Below, piece by piece: positions 1-8,415 of a DNA stretch of 64,000 nucleotides; positions within the stretch are counted from its first letter, which is position 1; every line of letters begins with the position of its first letter. The notes beneath the pieces are model-generated. The model was not told the origin of the DNA. It searched no databases and saw only the letters and a program-made list of their open reading frames with translations. Source of the stretch: Actinomadura craniellae (GTDB lineage Bacteria > Actinomycetota > Actinomycetes > Streptosporangiales > Streptosporangiaceae); the NCBI RefSeq assembly GCF_003289645.1, contig NZ_QLYX01000016.1:62001-126000 (forward strand), read 5' to 3'. The translations under genes were made by a program, and so were the position numbers.

Positions 1-188
1 GCGAGGTTCCGCCAGCAGTTGACGGTCAGGAACATGGGCGTCTGGTCCTGCCACCGCCCGGTCTGCCGGTCGAACCGGCGCGGTGTGCAGCCGACCCGTA
101 ACGACAGGAAGGGCGTGCCGTTCGTGGTCATCGTGTAGTGCGGGTCCTCCGCCAGCCAGCCGATGACGGTGATGTGCGCGTCGTTCAT
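1..188 (-). CDS. ssb: Single-stranded DNA-binding protein, N-terminal part (runs off the window)
   Basis: The 63 visible residues begin MNDAHITVIGWLAEDPHYT and continue through LSLRVGC, FDRQTGRW and FLTVNCWRNLA. This is the opening strand pattern of the bacterial SSB OB-fold, where the W-D/E-P, LRVA and T-x-FxxVxxWR-LA positions are conserved. The ATG (complement 186-188) follows GGAGG on the minus strand. The gene lies downstream of two dynamin-like GTPases on the same strand. Streptomyces carries a second SSB (SsbB) used in sporulation-associated chromosome segregation, and this copy may be that type. The C-terminal acidic tip, which would help tell SsbA from SsbB, is outside the window. 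Confidence 0.85.
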   Translation of the reverse strand, partial: MNDAHITVIGWLAEDPHYTMTTNGTPFLSLRVGCTPRRFDRQTGRWQDQTPMFLTVNCWRNL

Positions 189-303
189 GCGTCCTCCACG
201 GGGAGCTCTCAGGACCTGCGGCCCTTACGCACTCCACCGTGGCGCACCGCCCGCACCCCGGACCAGCCCGGCCGCCGGATGTGGATAACCCGGCGGGAGA
301 GGT

Positions 304-1959
304 TCAGGCGGGACGGAACTCCTCGACCGCGGTGCGGAAGCTCGCGTAGTCGGCGAGTTCGGCGGCGATCGGGTCGAGCACCTTCTCCTGGGCGACGCCG
401 CCGACGCGCTCGCGCATGTGCGCCTCCATCCGCTCGCCGTGCTTGGCCGACGACAGCGCGACCAGGTTCCGGCAGGCCGACGACGTCAGCGCGCCCATAC
501 CCAGGGTGCAGGCGACCAGGACCGTGACATACGGGATCAGGCCCGCGTCGTCGAACAGCCCCGAGCCCGAACCCGACCCGGCCACGCCGTACACCACCAG
601 CAGCGTGATCCACACCAGCCCGAGCAGGGTGACCAGCACCAGGAAGTACTGCCAGGTCTTGACCAGCCACCACCAGTTCGGCACCTGGTTGAAGACCGGC
701 AGCGCGTCCTTGAGGGAGCCGCCCAGCGCCTCGGGCAGCTCGCCGGCCCGCGACCGGCTCGCCGCCCGCACCGCGCGGGCCCAGACCGGCGGAAGCTCGG
801 TGACGACGCCGTCGGTGATGCCCTGCAGCGCGTTGTCGACGTCGCCCTGCTGCGCGCCGACCGGCCCGGTGAACGCGCCGCGCAGTTCCTCGCGCAGCTC
901 GGTGAGGCGCATCTTGCGCAGCGGGTCGCTGCGCAGCCGGTCGACCAGCTTGGCGACCGGCCAGCCGACGTAGTCGACGGCGCGCAGCTCGTAGGCGCTC
1001 TCCATCGCCTCGGCGACAGCGGGCGCGCCGGCCGCGTCGGTCAGTGCCTCGACCAGCCGGGCGGCCCGGCGCGGCTCGATCTGGGCGGGCGGCTCGGCCT
1101 CGCCCCGGAACTCGACGAACCGCTCGGCGATCCGGTCGATGTCGGCGATCAGCCGCCGGCTGCGGGCCCGCCGGGCGGCCACGGCGTCGACCAGCACCTC
1201 GCGGAAATCGGCCACGCCGTCCTCGGTCACCGTGCTGGTCGTCACGATGCGCGGGTCGGCCAGCCCTTCGGCCTCCAGCAGCCGGCGCAGGTCGGACACG
1301 CAGTCCTCGGCCTCACCCGGCTGCAACCGGTCGACCTGGTTGAGCACCACCAGCGTGACGTCGGCGTGCTGGGCGAACGGGACGATGTAGTTGCGGTGCA
1401 GCGCCGCATCGGCGTACTTCTGCGGGTCGACCACCCAGACCAGCAGGTCGGCGACGGTGACGAACCGGTCGACCTCGGCCCGGTGCACCGCCTGGATGGA
1501 GTCGTGGTCGGGCAGGTCGATCAGCACCAGGCCCTGCAGCGAGCTGTCGGACCGGTCGAGCGCGCTGGCCCGCGCGTACCGGTGGCGCTTGTCGACGGCG
1601 AGCCAGTCGAGCAGCGGGCCCGCGCCGTCCAGCCCCCAGACGCAGGCGTGCGCCTGGGAGGTCATCGGGCGGCGCACCCCGGTCGGCGACAGCTGCAGCC
1701 CGCAGATGGCGTTGAACAGCGAGGACTTGCCGCTGCCGGTACCGCCCGCCAGGGTGACGACGGTGTGGCCGCCGGACAGCCGGAGCCGCTCGCCGGCCCT
1801 GGTCAGCAACTCGCCGGCCTCGTCCAGCAGGGGCTCGTCGAGCCGGCCGGCGCCGAGCGTGACGAGCCGGTCGAGGCCGTCGAGCCGTTCGGTGAGCCCC
1901 GGCTCCGAGCGCCCGGACGCGGGCTCTTCGGCGATCTCGGGGGTGGTGGTCGTGGTCAT
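304..1959 (-). CDS. Dynamin-like/YfjP-family GTPase with C-terminal membrane hairpin (DynB-like)
   Basis: This 551-residue protein has a P-loop GGTGSGKSS at residues 72-80, a G3 motif DLPDH and a G4 motif NQVD, so it is a GTPase of the dynamin/YfjP superfamily. After a helical middle region come two strongly hydrophobic segments at about 428-460 and 470-495, the second followed by a cytoplasmic tail. It overlaps the upstream GTPase gene by 4 bp (ATGA), so the two are probably translationally coupled. In Streptomyces the sporulation proteins DynA (soluble) and DynB (two membrane segments) form such a pair and stabilise FtsZ rings at sporulation septa. The assignment here rests on architecture and on the neighbouring ssb gene, and is an inference. 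Confidence 0.8.
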   Translation of the reverse strand: MTTTTTPEIAEEPASGRSEPGLTERLDGLDRLVTLGAGRLDEPLLDEAGELLTRAGERLRLSGGHTVVTLAGGTGSGKSSLFNAICGLQLSPTGVRRPMTSQAHACVWGLDGAGPLLDWLAVDKRHRYARASALDRSDSSLQGLVLIDLPDHDSIQAVHRAEVDRFVTVADLLVWVVDPQKYADAALHRNYIVPFAQHADVTLVVLNQVDRLQPGEAEDCVSDLRRLLEAEGLADPRIVTTSTVTEDGVADFREVLVDAVAARRARSRRLIADIDRIAERFVEFRGEAEPPAQIEPRRAARLVEALTDAAGAPAVAEAMESAYELRAVDYVGWPVAKLVDRLRSDPLRKMRLTELREELRGAFTGPVGAQQGDVDNALQGITDGVVTELPPVWARAVRAASRSRAGELPEALGGSLKDALPVFNQVPNWWWLVKTWQYFLVLVTLLGLVWITLLVVYGVAGSGSGSGLFDDAGLIPYVTVLVACTLGMGALTSSACRNLVALSSAKHGERMEAHMRERVGGVAQEKVLDPIAAELADYASFRTAVEEFRPA

Positions 1960-3791
1960 CGCGCGACCTCGAGGTTGTACGTGGCCTGGTAGAGCTGGAC
2001 CGCGGTGGATTCGTCGGCGATGCCGGCGGAGTCGAGGGCCTGCCCGAACCGGATCGCCTCCTCGTCGAACAACATGCCGATCCGGCTGCGCAGATCGGCT
2101 CGGGCCTTGGCGCTCATCCCGCGCAGCGACTCGGCCCCGAACAGCGCCTTGAGCAGCCGCTGGGACACCGCGCTGGTGCCGCCCTCGACGGTGACATCGG
2201 TGGTGCCGTAGCCGAGCAGCCCGACGATCAGGACGAGCGACAGCGCGTCCTCGTCGAAGGAGACGAGCTTGGCCACGGATCGCTTGGTGACGCCCTCGGT
2301 ACGGATGAGTTCGAGGACGTGGTCCTGCCAGGCGCTGACCGCCCGGGTCACCCGGCGGGACAGCTCGGGCGAGACCAGGCCGAGCTCGGTGGCCGGCTCG
2401 GCGAGCATCTCACCCGCGGCCGGATTGGCCCGCCAGCGGGCGATCACCTGCTCGGCGGCGCTCTCGGCGCCGGAGAGGATCAGCGACTCCAGCGCGCTGC
2501 GCAGCGCGGCCTTGAGCGAGCGCACCCGGGCCGGGGTGCGCCGGCGCCGGCCGCCCTTGCGGGGCAGCCGGGGCCGCTGGACGTGCAGCGCCCGGACCAG
2601 GTCGCCGGTGCCGGCGAAGTCCTGCCAGCGGGCCAGCACCTCGCCGCGCAGCAGCGAGCCGTTGCGGGTGGCCTCGTCGAGTTCGGCGAGTGCGGTGGCG
2701 TAGCAGGCCTCCACCTCCTGGCGGAGCTCACCGCGCTTCTCCACCTGGAGCTCGACCTGCTTGGCCAGTTCGGGAACCCGGGTGCGGTAGCTGTCGAGCA
2801 CCGCGCTGAGGGTGTCGCCGATGACCGTGGTGCGGCGGGAGCCGTCCTCGACCAGGTGCAGCAGCCACTCGCGGATCTCCTCGGCTGCCTCCTCGGGCAG
2901 CCGGCTGTTCTCGATGCGGGTCTCGGGGATGGTGAAGCGGCGGGCCTCTCCGACCCCGTGCTCCTCCAGCATCGCGGCGAAGTGCTCGACGACCTCGGAC
3001 CCGGCGCCTTGCGGCACCCGGGAGAGCACGACCCCGATGGTGGCGCCGTGTTCCTTGGCGCGCTGGAGCATCTGCCACACCTGGGCGTCGGCGTAGCGCG
3101 CGGCGGTCGTGACGCACAGCCACAGGTCGGCGGCGGCCATCAGCTTGGTGGCGAACTCGTAGTGGTCCTCGAAGACCGAGTCGAAGTCGGGGCTGTCGAG
3201 CAGTGCCAGCCCCTCGGGCAGCGTGTCGCTGCCGATGATCACGAGCTGGTCGCCGGCGATGGCGTCGGGCGCGGGCCCGGGGACCCGGCCCATGCCCGGC
3301 AGTAGCGGGCCCTCCAGGTACCACTCGGTGTGGTCGGGGTGGCAGACCAGGATCGGGCTGCTGGTGGTCGGGCGGAGCACGCCGGTGGCGCTCACCCGGG
3401 AGCCGACCAGCGTGTTGACCAGGGTCGACTTGCCCGCACCGGTGGACCCGCCGAGCACCACCAGCAGCGGGGTGCCCTTCCCGCTGATGCGGGGCAGCAC
3501 GTAGTCCTCGAGCTGGTTGCGCAGTTCCGACTGCGCCTCGCGAGCCTCCGCGACGCCCGGCACCTCCAGGACGAAGCTGAGGGAGTCGATCTGGTCGCGC
3601 AGCTCGGTCAGCACGCGCCCCAGATCCGGCCGCGCGTGCGGCGGCGGCGCGTTCTCATCGGCCCCCGAAGCGGACGTGTCGGCCTCCTTGGGTGACGAAG
3701 GAGCTGGCGAAGGGGCTGTCGAAGAGGCATCGCGCTCGGGGCCGGTTTCGGCTCCGGCGTCCACAGCGCTCTGATCTGCCGGGGATGTCAC
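1956..3791 (-). CDS. Dynamin family GTPase (DynA-like)
   Basis: The product has 611 residues. An acidic, low-complexity N-terminus of about 50 residues precedes a helical segment and the P-loop GGSTGAGKST (114-123). A G3-like DSPDFD follows, then long helical stretches rich in Glu and Arg. Only one short hydrophobic run (SLVLIVGLLGYG) is visible, so the protein is mostly soluble, unlike its partner. Its start overlaps the end of the siroheme synthase gene by 4 bp and its end overlaps the second GTPase gene by 4 bp. Paired bacterial dynamins often form hetero-oligomers on membranes. A role in septation is inferred from the DynA/DynB arrangement. Confidence 0.8.
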   Translation of the reverse strand: MTSPADQSAVDAGAETGPERDASSTAPSPAPSSPKEADTSASGADENAPPPHARPDLGRVLTELRDQIDSLSFVLEVPGVAEAREAQSELRNQLEDYVLPRISGKGTPLLVVLGGSTGAGKSTLVNTLVGSRVSATGVLRPTTSSPILVCHPDHTEWYLEGPLLPGMGRVPGPAPDAIAGDQLVIIGSDTLPEGLALLDSPDFDSVFEDHYEFATKLMAAADLWLCVTTAARYADAQVWQMLQRAKEHGATIGVVLSRVPQGAGSEVVEHFAAMLEEHGVGEARRFTIPETRIENSRLPEEAAEEIREWLLHLVEDGSRRTTVIGDTLSAVLDSYRTRVPELAKQVELQVEKRGELRQEVEACYATALAELDEATRNGSLLRGEVLARWQDFAGTGDLVRALHVQRPRLPRKGGRRRRTPARVRSLKAALRSALESLILSGAESAAEQVIARWRANPAAGEMLAEPATELGLVSPELSRRVTRAVSAWQDHVLELIRTEGVTKRSVAKLVSFDEDALSLVLIVGLLGYGTTDVTVEGGTSAVSQRLLKALFGAESLRGMSAKARADLRSRIGMLFDEEAIRFGQALDSAGIADESTAVQLYQATYNLEVAR

Positions 3792-5062
3792 GGATCCCGT
3801 CCCATGTCGGCTCTTGTCATGTCGATCTGTCGCGCCACGTCCACCACATCGCCGATGACCACGATGGCCGGTGGCCGCACACCCGCAGCGACCATCTCAT
3901 CCGCCACCGTGCCCAATGTGGCGGTAAGTGTCCGCTGATCCTGAAGCGTACCGTCCTGGATCACGGCGACAGGCGTGTCAGGCGACCGACCATAGCGCAT
4001 CAGCGCGGTGGCGATCAGGCCCATCCGCTCGACCGCCATCAACAGCACCAGGGTGCCGGTGGAACGGCCCAGGCCGGCCCAGTCGACCGTCGATCCGGGG
4101 ACGTCCGGGGCGAGGTGCGCGGACACCACGTGGAACTCCTGCGCGACGCCCCGGTGGGTGACCGGGATGCCCGCGGCGGACGGCACCGCCACGGCGCTGG
4201 TGATGCCCGGCACCACGGTCACCGGGATGCCGTGCCGGGCGCAGTGCAACACCTCTTCGGAGCCCCGGCCGAAGACGAACGGGTCACCGCCCTTGAGCCG
4301 GACCACGAAGCGGCCCTGGGAGGCGTGCTCGACCAGCAGGTCGTTGATGCGCTCCTGGGCCACGGTGCGGCCATAGGGGATCTTGGCGGCGTCGATCACC
4401 TCGACGTCCGGCGACAGCTCGTCGAGCAGCAGCCGGGGGGCCAGCCGGTCGGTGACGACCACATCCGCCTGGGCGAGCAACTGCCGGCCGCGCACGGTGA
4501 TCAGCCCCGGGTCGCCGGGGCCGCCGCCGACCAGCGCCACCCCCACCGGCTTGGCCCGGGAGTGCCGGGCGGCCAGCGTGGCGTCGCGCAGGCCGTCGAC
4601 CACGGCGTCGCGCAGGCCGGCGGCCCGCCGCGGGTCGCCACCGGCGAGCACCCCGACCGTGGTCTCGCCGACCCGGCCGGTGGCGGGCGTCCACGCCGCG
4701 GAGGCCTGCGCGTCGTCGGCCCGCACGCACCACACGCGCAGTTCCTCCGCCGCGGCGGCCACCTCGGCGTTGACCTTGGCCTTGTCGGTGCAGGCGTGCA
4801 CCAGCCAGGCGCCCGCGCAGTCGCCGTCGGTGTACGGGCGGTCGTGCCAGACGATGCGCCCGGCCACGACCAGGTCCTCCAGCGAGGGGGTGATCTCAGG
4901 TGAGACGAGAACCACATCGGCCCCGGCCGCCACCAGGGCGGGCACGCGACGACCCGCGACCCGGCCGCCGCCGACGACGACGACGCGTCGCCCGTCGAGG
5001 CGCAGGCCGATCAGGTAGGGGGGCACGGTGTTCTCTCGATCAGGATGCGGTGTGGCGGGCAT
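3788..5062 (-). CDS. cobA: Siroheme synthase/uroporphyrinogen-III C-methyltransferase with N-terminal precorrin-2 dehydrogenase domain
   Basis: The protein has 424 residues. The N-terminal third carries a Rossmann glycine motif (VVVVGGGRVAGRR), typical of precorrin-2 dehydrogenase. From about residue 165 the tetrapyrrole methylase domain begins with VALVGGGPGDPGLITVRG and continues with VVTDRLA, RLKGGDPFVFGRG, PGITSAVAVP and GIPVTHR. It would methylate uroporphyrinogen III at C2 and C7 to precorrin-2, feeding the cobalamin genes upstream in the same transcription direction. The annotated ATG has a weak ribosome binding site. An in-frame GTG 36 bp downstream (complement 5026), preceded by GAGAGAAC and giving VPPYLIGLRLDG, is an alternative start. 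The end overlaps the dynamin gene by 4 bp. Confidence 0.93.
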   Translation of the reverse strand: MPATPHPDRENTVPPYLIGLRLDGRRVVVVGGGRVAGRRVPALVAAGADVVLVSPEITPSLEDLVVAGRIVWHDRPYTDGDCAGAWLVHACTDKAKVNAEVAAAAEELRVWCVRADDAQASAAWTPATGRVGETTVGVLAGGDPRRAAGLRDAVVDGLRDATLAARHSRAKPVGVALVGGGPGDPGLITVRGRQLLAQADVVVTDRLAPRLLLDELSPDVEVIDAAKIPYGRTVAQERINDLLVEHASQGRFVVRLKGGDPFVFGRGSEEVLHCARHGIPVTVVPGITSAVAVPSAAGIPVTHRGVAQEFHVVSAHLAPDVPGSTVDWAGLGRSTGTLVLLMAVERMGLIATALMRYGRSPDTPVAVIQDGTLQDQRTLTATLGTVADEMVAAGVRPPAIVVIGDVVDVARQIDMTRADMGRDP

Positions 5063-5118
5063 GAGCGTTCGCGGACCAAAGGTACTCGGGATCGGGTGGA
5101 CATGGAGAGTGCTCGGCT

Positions 5119-6213
5119 TCAGTCGATAGCCGAGCGTGATTCTTTGTCGCTGACACCGGCGGAGTCGAACGTGGCGACCTCGTGCAGCACCCGGACCGAA
5201 CTCTGTACCAGCGGCAGGGCGAGCAGGGCGCCGGTGCCCTCACCGAGCCGCAGCTCAAGATCGACCAGGGGACGAAGTCCCAGGTGTTCCACGGTAGCGG
5301 CGTGACCCGGCTCGACGGAACGGTGACCAGCGACACAGGCGGCCACCACGTCCGGGCAGAGCGCGGCGGCGGCCAGCGCGGCCGCTCCGGCGATCACCCC
5401 GTCGAGCAGCACGGGCACCCGGCGCGCCGCGGCGCCCAGGATGAACCCGGCCAGCGCCGCGTGCTCCAGCCCGCCGACCGCGGCCAGCACGTCCAGCGGG
5501 TCCCCGCCGGGCAGGCCGTGCCGGGCGAGGGCCGTGCGGACGACCTCGATCTTGCGGGCGTGCACGGTGTCGTCGATTCCGGTGCCGCGGCCGGTGACCC
5601 GCTCGGCGGGCAGCCCGGTGAAGGCGGCGATCAGCGCGGCCGAGGCGGTGGTGTTGGCGATCCCCATGTCCCCGGTGATCAGGCAGCGGTGGCCGGCGTC
5701 GGCCAGTCCCCCGGCCACCTCGATGCCCGCGGCGACGGCCCGCCGGACCTGTTCGGCGGTCATCGCCGGGCCCTGGGAGAGGTCGGCGGTGCCGCGGGCC
5801 ACCTTGCGGTCCAGCAGGCCGGGCGCGGCGGGGAGGTCGGCGGCCACGCCCACGTCCACCACGACGACCTCGGCGCCGACCTGCCTGGCGAAGGCGTTCG
5901 CCACCGCTCCCCCGACCGCGAAGTTGGCCACCATCTGCGCGGTGACCTCTTGTGGCCACGGGCTCACCCCCTGGGCGTGCACGCCGTGGTCGGCGGCGAA
6001 GATCGCCACCGCGGCGGGGGCGGGCAGCGGGGGTGGGCACGTCCCGGCCAGCCCGGCCAGCCGCACCGACACGTCCTCCAGCGCGCCCAGCGCGCCCCGC
6101 GGCTTGGTCAGCCGGTCCTGGTGGGCGCGGGCGTCGCGCATCGCGGCCTCGTCGGGCCGGGGGACGGCGGCGACGGTACGTTCGATCAGGTCACTCATGG
6201 GGTCCGAGCTCAT
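5119..6213 (-). CDS. cobT: Nicotinate-nucleotide--dimethylbenzimidazole phosphoribosyltransferase
   Basis: CobT activates the lower ligand of cobalamin by moving phosphoribose from nicotinate mononucleotide to 5,6-dimethylbenzimidazole. The 364 residues show family signatures: the N-terminal QDRLTKPRGALGALE, FAADHGVHAQGVSPWPQEVT, the ITGDMGIANTT loop, GRGTGIDD, and the C-terminal LRLGEGTGALLALPL, which contains the catalytic Glu of the family. Length is normal. Its first 23 bp overlap the end of cobC, so the two are coupled. A 56-bp gap separates its stop from the siroheme synthase gene. Confidence 0.95.
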   Translation of the reverse strand: MSSDPMSDLIERTVAAVPRPDEAAMRDARAHQDRLTKPRGALGALEDVSVRLAGLAGTCPPPLPAPAAVAIFAADHGVHAQGVSPWPQEVTAQMVANFAVGGAVANAFARQVGAEVVVVDVGVAADLPAAPGLLDRKVARGTADLSQGPAMTAEQVRRAVAAGIEVAGGLADAGHRCLITGDMGIANTTASAALIAAFTGLPAERVTGRGTGIDDTVHARKIEVVRTALARHGLPGGDPLDVLAAVGGLEHAALAGFILGAAARRVPVLLDGVIAGAAALAAAALCPDVVAACVAGHRSVEPGHAATVEHLGLRPLVDLELRLGEGTGALLALPLVQSSVRVLHEVATFDSAGVSDKESRSAID

Positions 6214-7219
6214 CCAGTGCCTCCAGTAGCGCGTCGTTCATGGCCTTGTCGCGGACCGCGATCCGCAACCAGCCGGGTCCCAGTCCGGGGAAGGTGTCGC
6301 CGCGCCGCACGGCGTATCCGCGCTCGCGCAGGGCCCCGCGCAGCCCGATGCCGTCGGCGGCGCGCACACACAGGAAGGAGGCCCGCGCCCCGGGCACCAC
6401 GTGCAGGCCGCGGTCGGCCAGCGCGGCGGCCAGCCGGGCGCGCTCGGGGGCCAGTTCCCGGGCCCACGCCTCCGCCTCGGCCACCGCGGCGGGGTCGCTG
6501 CACGCCTCCATCGCCACCAGGGCGGGGGTGGACACCGCCCAGAGCGGCTGGGCCTCGGCCAGCGCCGCGACGAGGTCCGGCCCGGCCAGGACGTAGCCCG
6601 CCCGCAGCCCGGCCAGGCCCCAGGTCTTGGTGAGGCTGCGCAGCACCACCAGCCCGGGACGCCGGTCGGCGGCCAGGCTCTCGGGCTCGCCCGGCACGCA
6701 GTCCATGAACGCCTCGTCGACCACGACCGTGCGGCCTGGCCGGCACAGCGCGGTGATCGTCTCCGCCGGGTGCAGCACCGAGGTGGGGTTGGTCGGGTTG
6801 CCGACCATCACCAGGTCGGCGGCGTCGGGCACCAGCGCCGGGTCGAGCGTGAAGTCGCCGCCGAGCACCGTGCGACCGACCGGGTGCCCGGCCGAGCGCA
6901 GCGCGGCCTCCGGTTCGGTGAACTGGGGGTGGACAACCACGGCATGGCGCGGTTCGAGCACCCGGGCGAGCAGCACGAACGCCTCCGCCGCGCCCGCGGT
7001 GAGCAGGACCTCCTCGGGTGGGCGGGCGTGCCGCCGGGCCACCGCCGCCCGCGCGGCGGTCTGGTCGGGGTAGCCGGCGAGGTCGGCGACGGACGCGCGC
7101 AGCCGGTCGGCCAGCCACGGCGGCGGGGTACCGGTCCGCACGTTCACCGCGAAGTCGGCCAGCCCTCCGCCCACCTCGGCATCGCCGTGGTGCCGCAGGT
7201 CGTGCTCAGTGCCCGACAT
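6191..7219 (-). CDS. cobC: PLP-dependent aminotransferase-like enzyme of cobalamin side-chain synthesis (Rv2231c/CobC type)
   Basis: A fold-type I PLP enzyme of 342 residues. The lysine that binds PLP is in SLTKTWGLAGLRAGY. GNPTNPTSV and VDEAFMD are the usual cofactor-pocket segments. Homologues in cob clusters make the aminopropanol arm (threonine-phosphate decarboxylase, CobD in Salmonella; CobC in Pseudomonas naming). It sits between cobT and cobH in one transcription unit. Its ATG lies 14 bp inside a preceding 36-codon ORF. Relatives of histidinol-phosphate aminotransferase look similar, but the location argues for the cobalamin role. Confidence 0.87.
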   Translation of the reverse strand: MSGTEHDLRHHGDAEVGGGLADFAVNVRTGTPPPWLADRLRASVADLAGYPDQTAARAAVARRHARPPEEVLLTAGAAEAFVLLARVLEPRHAVVVHPQFTEPEAALRSAGHPVGRTVLGGDFTLDPALVPDAADLVMVGNPTNPTSVLHPAETITALCRPGRTVVVDEAFMDCVPGEPESLAADRRPGLVVLRSLTKTWGLAGLRAGYVLAGPDLVAALAEAQPLWAVSTPALVAMEACSDPAAVAEAEAWARELAPERARLAAALADRGLHVVPGARASFLCVRAADGIGLRGALRERGYAVRRGDTFPGLGPGWLRIAVRDKAMNDALLEALDELGPHE

Positions 7220-7316
7220 GCCCGTACCCCTTCCGGAACGGCCGGGCGACCTCGTGCACCTCGGTGTCCGGGCCGGTAAAACCGCGGCCGGCCCGCGGCG
7301 GCGAATCGGTCCTCAT
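7206..7316 (-). CDS. Possible 36-residue peptide between cobH and cobC
   Basis: An ATG whose last bases overlap the cobH stop (ATGA, 7313-7316) opens a 36-codon frame that ends 14 bp inside the cobC start. The peptide is basic and His/Gly-rich at its end (KGYGHVGH). I do not recognise a family. The 4-bp overlap at its start follows the pattern used by every confident gene pair in this block (cobL/cobE, cobE/cobH), which supports translation. Alternatively it is only a spacer that keeps ribosomes moving from cobH to cobC. Confidence 0.35.
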   Translation of the reverse strand: MRTDSPPRAGRGFTGPDTEVHEVARPFRKGYGHVGH

Positions 7317-7921
7317 ATGCTCCCCCTTCGGCGGCCGAAGTCGTAGTAGAGCAGGGCGTTGACGGCGGCCGCCGCGACGGTGGAGCCGCCCTTTTCCGAC
7401 ACGTTGCTGAGCTGGGGCAGGCCGCTGGCCCGCAGCGCGGCCTTGGACTCGACCGCGCCCACGAAGCCGACCGGCAGCCCGATCACCAGGGCGGGCCGGA
7501 CGTCCCGGCGGATCAGTTCCTCCAGCGCGGTCGGCGCGCAGCCCACCACCCAGACCGCGCCCGGCCCCACCTCGGCGTACGCCAGGCGCACCCCGGCGGC
7601 GGACCGGGTGATGCCGGCGGCCCTGGCCAGCCGGGCCGCGGCGGGAACGTCGACCTGGCAGATCGCGTCCCGGGCGGTGATGCCGGCGGCGACCATCACG
7701 ACATCGGTGACGATGGGCACGCCGGCGTGCAGCGCGGCCAGCCCCCGCTCCAGATGGGCCTCGTCGGTGACGAGGTCCACCGCGTAGTCCAGGTCGGCGG
7801 TGGCGTGGATCACCCGCTCGGCGACCGCCCGCCACAGCGGCGGCATCGGAGACAGGTCCACCCGCTGCCGCAGTATCTGGTACGAGCGCACCTCGATCGG
7901 GTGCGGGCGGCGAGCGGTCAT
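7313..7921 (-). CDS. cobH: Precorrin-8X methylmutase
   Basis: A 202-residue protein with CobH/CbiC features: the N-terminal PIEVRSYQILRQRVD, which holds the conserved region before the catalytic His, then AERVIHATADLDYA, VTDVVMVAAGI, GLPVGFVGAVESKAAL and the C-terminal AAAAVNALLYYD. It moves the C11 methyl to C12, giving hydrogenobyrinate. Its ATG overlaps the cobE stop by 4 bp. Residues of the active-site His motif (VIHA) are present and length is normal. Confidence 0.95.
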   Translation of the reverse strand: MTARRPHPIEVRSYQILRQRVDLSPMPPLWRAVAERVIHATADLDYAVDLVTDEAHLERGLAALHAGVPIVTDVVMVAAGITARDAICQVDVPAAARLARAAGITRSAAGVRLAYAEVGPGAVWVVGCAPTALEELIRRDVRPALVIGLPVGFVGAVESKAALRASGLPQLSNVSEKGGSTVAAAAVNALLYYDFGRRRGSI

Positions 7922-8415
7922 GAGAGCTCCTCGATGGCGTCGGCCGGGCAGATCTCTGTACGTTCGGCGAGCCGGGCGACGGCGACGGTGGCGTTCGCCG
8001 ACGCGCGCTTGGGCACGACCAGTTCGGCGGACCGGCCGAGCGACCGCGCCACGTGCAGCGCCGCCGCCTCCGCCACGCTCGGCGTGCCGGTCTCCGCTCG
8101 CACCGTCTCCGCCGGATTGGGCACCCGGACCCCGGCCAGCACCGCCGCGGGCCGGGTCTCCACCGGCAGCCCGCGCGCCCGGGCCACGGCCAGGATGCCC
8201 TCCTCGGCGGCCTTGCGGTCGATCGTGGCCAGGCACCGCACGGACGCGGCGGCCAGCCCGGCGCCGGCCAGCGCCGCGTCGATCAGCGCGCCGACCTCGG
8301 CCGCCGTGACCCCGCGCACCGCCCCGACCCCGACCACCAGGGACGGTGGCCGGCGGACCGGCCCGCCGCGCCCGCCCCGGGGCGCCTCGCCCGCTCTGGC
8401 ACCGCGGGCGGTCAC
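7918..8415 (-). CDS. cobE: CobE/CbiG C-terminal domain protein
   Basis: This 165-residue product corresponds only to the C-terminal domain of CbiG: VVGVGAVRGVTAAEV, a central ATIDRKAAEEGILAVA, then TGTPSVAEAAAL and VVPKRASANATVAVA. Aerobic-pathway organisms have this domain alone as CobE, near cobH and cobL. The anaerobic pathway uses full-length CbiG, whose lactone-opening part is absent here. The start is a GTG (complement 8413-8415) overlapping the cobL stop by 4 bp, and the end overlaps cobH. The first 20 residues are Gly/Arg-rich and not conserved. Confidence 0.88.
   Translation of the reverse strand: MTARGARAGEAPRGGRGGPVRRPPSLVVGVGAVRGVTAAEVGALIDAALAGAGLAAASVRCLATIDRKAAEEGILAVARARGLPVETRPAAVLAGVRVPNPAETVRAETGTPSVAEAAALHVARSLGRSAELVVPKRASANATVAVARLAERTEICPADAIEELS

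Noticed and set aside
418-1992. A 524-codon plus-strand frame opposite the GTPase gene
   Set aside because: Gln/Arg/Pro-rich antisense translation of a well-supported gene, no motif.
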